Shown piece after piece: positions 60,686 to 64,000 of a stretch of 64,000 nucleotides of DNA. The notes under the pieces are model-generated. The model saw nothing but the letters and a program-made list of their open reading frames with translations, had not been told where the DNA came from and did not search any database. Positions within the stretch are counted from its first letter, which is position 1; each line of letters begins with the position of its first letter. Source of the stretch: Aquabacter spiritensis. Its GTDB lineage: Bacteria; Pseudomonadota; Alphaproteobacteria; Rhizobiales; Xanthobacteraceae. Location of the stretch: contig NZ_SMAI01000009.1 in assembly GCF_004346185.1 (NCBI RefSeq), positions 1 to 64,000 of the forward strand, given 5' to 3'. The position numbers and the translations under genes were made by a program.

Positions 60686-62884
60686 ATGCTTCAAGGCGGA
60701 ATGGTCCGAGCCGTCAGCGCAGAGTCGGCGTCACGCCCGCCCGAATCCTCGCATCCGTTCGGCACAATCCCGCCGATCTGGCTGCGCGCCGAACCGCTGC
60801 CCGGCGGCGCGCGGCGCCATGCCTTGCCGCTCGCATTCAAGCTTCAGCTCTTCTCGTCCGGCCGCGCGGTCGCATTGGAGATCGGGGGGGCCGATCCCGA
60901 AGCCGTCATCCGCCTCGATATCCTCGCCGCCGACGGCCGCGTGGTCGGCACGAGCCGCGTCTCGGGCCGCTTCGCCGCCGTCTTCCTGCCGCGCGGCGCC
61001 GCCGCGATCCGGAGCGAAGGCGGGGGCGAGGTCCGGCTCGGCGTGTTCCCGCGCAGCAAGATCGGCCTCAAGCTGCACGCCTTCCTGCGCGGTGCCTTTC
61101 CGGCGCAATCGGCGCATCGCCGCTGGCGCACGGCCGCTGCGGAGGCGCGCGATCTGCGCGGCATGCATGCGACCTTGATCGAGGCCTCGCCCGCGCGCGA
61201 GGGCGAACAGGCGGTGCGCTACCGACGCTACCGGAGCCGGCATGTCGAGGATTTCGGATCCCCCGTCCCGCCGCGCACGGATCTGCATCTCACCTTCATC
61301 GGCCGCCTCGAAGGCGCCGCGGCGGACGCGGCGGCCCGGCTCGCGGCGCTGGAGCGCCAGACCGACGCCGACTGGAGCTGGATCGCGATCCTGCCCGCCG
61401 CCGCCGACCCGGCGCTGGCCGCCTTCGCGAACGACACGCTCGTCCGCCACCCCAAGGTCCGCCTTCTGATCACCGACGCGCCCCCGGCCGCTTCGATCAA
61501 TGCCGCCCTGGCGGAGGTCGCGGACGGCCTCGTCGCCTGTCTGCCGGACGCGGGACTTCCCCTGCGCGATGCGGTGGCGATGCTCCGCGCCACCTTCGCC
61601 GCCCATCCCGACTGCCGGCTGGCTTATACCGACGAGGAGCGGCTGGGGCCGGAGGGGGAGCCGGTCGGCGGCCTCTTCAAACCCGCCTTCAACCGCCATC
61701 TTCTGCGCGCCGGCGACTATCTCGGCGATCTCGTCGCGATCCGCAGCCGCGTCGTCGCGGATCTCGGCGGCCTGCGGCCGGACTTCGGCGCCGCCGCCCG
61801 CTACGACCTTCTGCTGCGCGCCCTCGAAACCGGCCCCTCCACAACGGTGCGGCACATTCCCCGGGTGGCCTTCTCCGCCCCGGAGCGCGCGCGCGATTGC
61901 GGCGCGCCTCCCGATCCCGTTCAGGCCGCGCGGGCGCTGGAGGCGGCGCTCGGCACCCCGGTCGAAATCGCCGCCGCCGGCCGGCTGCGGGCCCACGCGC
62001 GGGTGCCGCAGCCGCCGCCCTTGGTCTCGATCGTCATCCCGACCCGCGACCGGGCCGACCTGCTCGGCACCGCCTTGCGCTCGCTGATCGCGCTGACATC
62101 CTATCGCGCCTTCGAAATCGTCATCGTCGACAACGGCTCGGTCGAGCCGCAGACCTTCGCTTTGTTCGAAGAGACGAAGGCCGCCTGGCCGGACACCCGC
62201 ATCGTGCGCGACGACGGCAGCTTCAACTATCCCCGCATCTGCAATGCCGGCGTCGCCGAGGCGCGGGGCTCGATCCTCTGCCTGCTCAACAACGACATCG
62301 AAATCGTCGATCCGGGCTGGCTGGACGAAATGGTCGGCCTGGTCGTGGAGCCGCGCACCGGCATCGTCGGCGCCAAACTGCTGTTTCCCGACCGAACGAC
62401 GCAGCATGCAGGCGTGGTGGTCGGGCTGTTCCGCTATGCCGCGCATTGGTTCGTGCATGCGGCGGCCGACGTTCCCGGCCCGTTCGCCCGGCTCGTCTGC
62501 CGGAACAATGTCAGCGCCGTCACCGGGGCGTGCCTGATGATCCGGCGTGCCTGCTGGGACACGATCGGCCCGCTCGACGCGGTCCGCTTCGCCGAGGATT
62601 GCAACGATATCGATCTGTGCCTGCGGGCGCGGCGGGCGGGGTTCGAGGTGGTCTTCACCCCCTATGCCCAGCTCATCCACCACGAATCCGCGTCACGCGG
62701 GCGCAAGCGCTCGCGCTCGCACCGCAACCGGCTGAAGGCGCAGCGCCAGCGGATGGAGGATTTGTGGGGGACCGACACGCTGGTCGATCCCCACTACAAT
62801 CCCAACCTCTCCCGCACCAGCCTGCATGCCGCTTTGGCGGCGGCGCCGGAAGGGCCGCGCCACGCCCGCACCGACGAAATCTGA
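60686..62884 (+). CDS. Family 2 glycosyltransferase with two GT-A regions
   Basis: A 732-residue cytoplasmic glycosyltransferase of the rhamnosyltransferase/O-antigen type. Residues 1-200 are a beta-rich part of no known family. Residues about 210-400 resemble a GT2 domain, with YTDEERLGPEG and FKPAFNRHLLRAGDYLGD, but the position where DHDD is expected reads LPDAGLPL (about residue 286), so it seems inactive. The second domain (about 445-715) is intact: SIVIPTRDRADLL, VIVDNGS and the metal-binding LLNNDIEIVDPGW. A role in surface polysaccharide synthesis is likely from the family. The start is 60686 or 60701. Confidence 0.85.
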   Translation: MLQGGMVRAVSAESASRPPESSHPFGTIPPIWLRAEPLPGGARRHALPLAFKLQLFSSGRAVALEIGGADPEAVIRLDILAADGRVVGTSRVSGRFAAVFLPRGAAAIRSEGGGEVRLGVFPRSKIGLKLHAFLRGAFPAQSAHRRWRTAAAEARDLRGMHATLIEASPAREGEQAVRYRRYRSRHVEDFGSPVPPRTDLHLTFIGRLEGAAADAAARLAALERQTDADWSWIAILPAAADPALAAFANDTLVRHPKVRLLITDAPPAASINAALAEVADGLVACLPDAGLPLRDAVAMLRATFAAHPDCRLAYTDEERLGPEGEPVGGLFKPAFNRHLLRAGDYLGDLVAIRSRVVADLGGLRPDFGAAARYDLLLRALETGPSTTVRHIPRVAFSAPERARDCGAPPDPVQAARALEAALGTPVEIAAAGRLRAHARVPQPPPLVSIVIPTRDRADLLGTALRSLIALTSYRAFEIVIVDNGSVEPQTFALFEETKAAWPDTRIVRDDGSFNYPRICNAGVAEARGSILCLLNNDIEIVDPGWLDEMVGLVVEPRTGIVGAKLLFPDRTTQHAGVVVGLFRYAAHWFVHAAADVPGPFARLVCRNNVSAVTGACLMIRRACWDTIGPLDAVRFAEDCNDIDLCLRARRAGFEVVFTPYAQLIHHESASRGRKRSRSHRNRLKAQRQRMEDLWGTDTLVDPHYNPNLSRTSLHAALAAAPEGPRHARTDEI

Positions 62885-62899
62885 CCGGCCCGGCGGCGA

Positions 62900-63439
62900 T
62901 CAGAGATCGTAGCCGCGCTTCTTCATTTCGACGCGGATCCGCTCCATGACCTCCTGGTTCAGCTTCGCGCCCCATTCCTGCATGTTCTGCACCGCCTGCT
63001 GAACGATCATCGGGCGGTCCTTGACCAGCTTCATGCCGACCGGCGACTTGTAGAAGGCCAAGGCCTGCTTGAGTTCGTCCTCGGAAAAATGGTCGGCATA
63101 GGCGGTCGCCAGAATGTCGACGATCTCGCTCTGGCGCTTCTCGTATTCCGGCCGCAGCGCGATCGCGACGTCGCGCAATTGCGGGGCGAGGTCGGGATTG
63201 GTCTGGAGGAAGCCGAGCGCGGCACCGTCGACCAGATTCGGCAGGACGCCGTTGAAGGCGCCGGCTTCCCCGTTCGCCTGGACCAGGTCGCGGGCGGCCT
63301 GCATCTCGCCCGCGCTCGGTGCTGCTGCCGCGGCGGCGGCGGGCGGTTGCTGGGCCACGGCCGGCACGACAGCGGGGGCGAGCGCGATCAGGAGGGCGAG
63401 GCCCCCGAAACCGAGGCTGCGGGCGTGAATGCGGCGCAT
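62900..63439 (-). CDS. DUF2059 family secreted protein
   Basis: A 179-residue exported protein. A signal peptide ends near PAVAQ (about residue 31), then a short Ala/Pro stretch and the helical DUF2059 domain at about 75-155, with ATAYADHFSEDELKQALAFYKSPVGMKL as its hallmark. The domain is common in proteobacterial periplasmic proteins with no known activity. GGAGACC precedes the ATG. Its end lies 15 nt from the convergent glycosyltransferase. Confidence 0.88.
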   Translation of the reverse strand: MRRIHARSLGFGGLALLIALAPAVVPAVAQQPPAAAAAAAPSAGEMQAARDLVQANGEAGAFNGVLPNLVDGAALGFLQTNPDLAPQLRDVAIALRPEYEKRQSEIVDILATAYADHFSEDELKQALAFYKSPVGMKLVKDRPMIVQQAVQNMQEWGAKLNQEVMERIRVEMKKRGYDL

Positions 63440-63548
63440 TTTGGTCTCCGTTTGGGATGATTCTAGAGCCGGATCCGCGCAGATTAAGCCGTCCGGCCGA
63501 TTAAGCGGCTTTAAAACTCGCGGTCGGTCGCACCGCGCGCGGGCGGCC

Positions 63549-64000
63549 TCATGCGCCCGCATTCCATTCGAGCAGCGTGATTCCGTCCGGGCCGGCGAGC
63601 AGGGCGCGGCGCGCGAGGCCGAGGAACAGCCCGTGCTCGACGACGCCGACCACGCCGTCCAGCGCCGCGGCGAGCCGCGCCGGATCGGGGATGCGCCCGA
63701 GCGCGTAATCCAGAATGACATTGTTCTGATCGGTGCGGAACACCGCCCCGTCCGCGGTCCGCCGCAGCGTTCCCGGACCGGCGCAGCCCGCCGCCGCGAT
63801 CGCAGCGTCCAACCGCCGCTGCAGCGCCGCGATACCGAAATCGACCCCTTCGACCGGCAGCGGGAACTGTCCGAGCATCGCCACGTGCTTGGTCTGATCG
63901 GCGATCACGATCATCTCCCGCGCCGCGCTCGCGACCAGTTTCTCGCGCAGCAGGGCGCCGCCCCCGCCTTTGATCAAAGCGAGCTCCGGCCCGATCTCGT
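63549..64000 (-). CDS. rpiA: Ribose-5-phosphate isomerase A, C-terminal part
   Basis: The C-terminal 150 or so residues of RpiA; the gene runs off the window end, so the 5' part is missing. The motif [20 protein letters not shown] at the edge is the family's catalytic and binding loop. RpiA interconverts ribose-5-phosphate and ribulose-5-phosphate in the pentose phosphate path. The reading frame is open through the window edge. It is upstream of the DUF2059 gene on the same strand with a 109-nt gap, an order seen in other alphaproteobacteria. Confidence 0.93.
   Translation of the reverse strand, partial: EIGPELALIKGGGGALLREKLVASAAREMIVIADQTKHVAMLGQFPLPVEGVDFGIAALQRRLDAAIAAAGCAGPGTLRRTADGAVFRTDQNNVILDYALGRIPDPARLAAALDGVVGVVEHGLFLGLARRALLAGPDGITLLEWNAGA

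Overview
The window is chromosomal DNA from a high-GC alphaproteobacterium; genus and family cannot be fixed from the sequence alone. The evidence is the gene content and order: an aa3-type cytochrome c oxidase operon in the order ctaC-ctaD-ctaB-small coxF-like gene-ctaG-ctaE-DUF983-surf1, a glyA-nrdR-ribD-ribE-ribH-nusB-thiL operon, the plant/alphaproteobacterial type of GshA, an IalB-family protein, a DUF1127 gene beside a LysR regulator, and dapA divergent from slt. Coding density is high. I saw no rRNA, tRNA, CRISPR array, insertion sequence or prophage gene.

Layout. 1-4.7 kb: a glutathione transferase, a CcdA-like membrane protein, a P1-family (NylC/DmpA-like) peptidase, a small membrane protein and a DadA-like FAD oxidase. 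4.8-11.4 kb: the cytochrome oxidase operon on the minus strand. 11.9-17.8 kb: IalB-like protein, KefC-like antiporter, a DUF937-type protein with NPW repeats, DUF1127 divergent from LysR, and an EamA exporter. 17.9-19.3 kb: gshA. 19.7-29.5 kb: a fatty-acid uptake and beta-oxidation locus (fadD, fadL, MerR regulator, thiolase, HAD/ECH fusion, acyl-CoA dehydrogenase, SCP2 protein). 29.8-34.2 kb: a secreted orphan and opgG-opgH for periplasmic glucans. 34.3-39.9 kb: the riboflavin/nusB/thiL operon behind glyA and nrdR. 40.1-45.5 kb: exbB-exbD-tonB divergent from a DUF2946-like protein and a TonB-dependent receptor. 45.7-54.7 kb: rimO, rpoZ, a NYN-domain protein, a family-5 uracil-DNA glycosylase, a peroxiredoxin, a quinone reductase, smpB, dapA and slt. 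54.7-64 kb: isochorismatase-like hydrolase, Bcr/CflA MFS pump, a small secreted protein, a second GST, an orphan protein, gor, a tandem-domain glycosyltransferase, a DUF2059 protein and the 3' part of rpiA.

How the parts connect. The respiratory operon carries catalytic subunits plus haem O synthase, CuB and haem assembly factors. The fatty-acid locus covers import, activation and most of the beta-oxidation cycle; an 11-bp sequence is shared between the fadL and merR upstream regions and may be a common control site. Two GSTs, gshA and gor give a glutathione theme, but they are not in one operon. The receptor, DUF2946-like protein and its own TonB-ExbBD form a self-contained outer-membrane uptake module of unknown substrate.

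Nothing here is an obvious new defence or mobile system. The points most worth a second look are the shared fadL/merR motif, the DUF2946/TonB module, a two-copy interspersed GATCCGATC stem-loop that supplies or abuts stop codons, the NPW-repeat protein, and a glycosyltransferase whose first GT-A domain seems to have lost its DXD motif.
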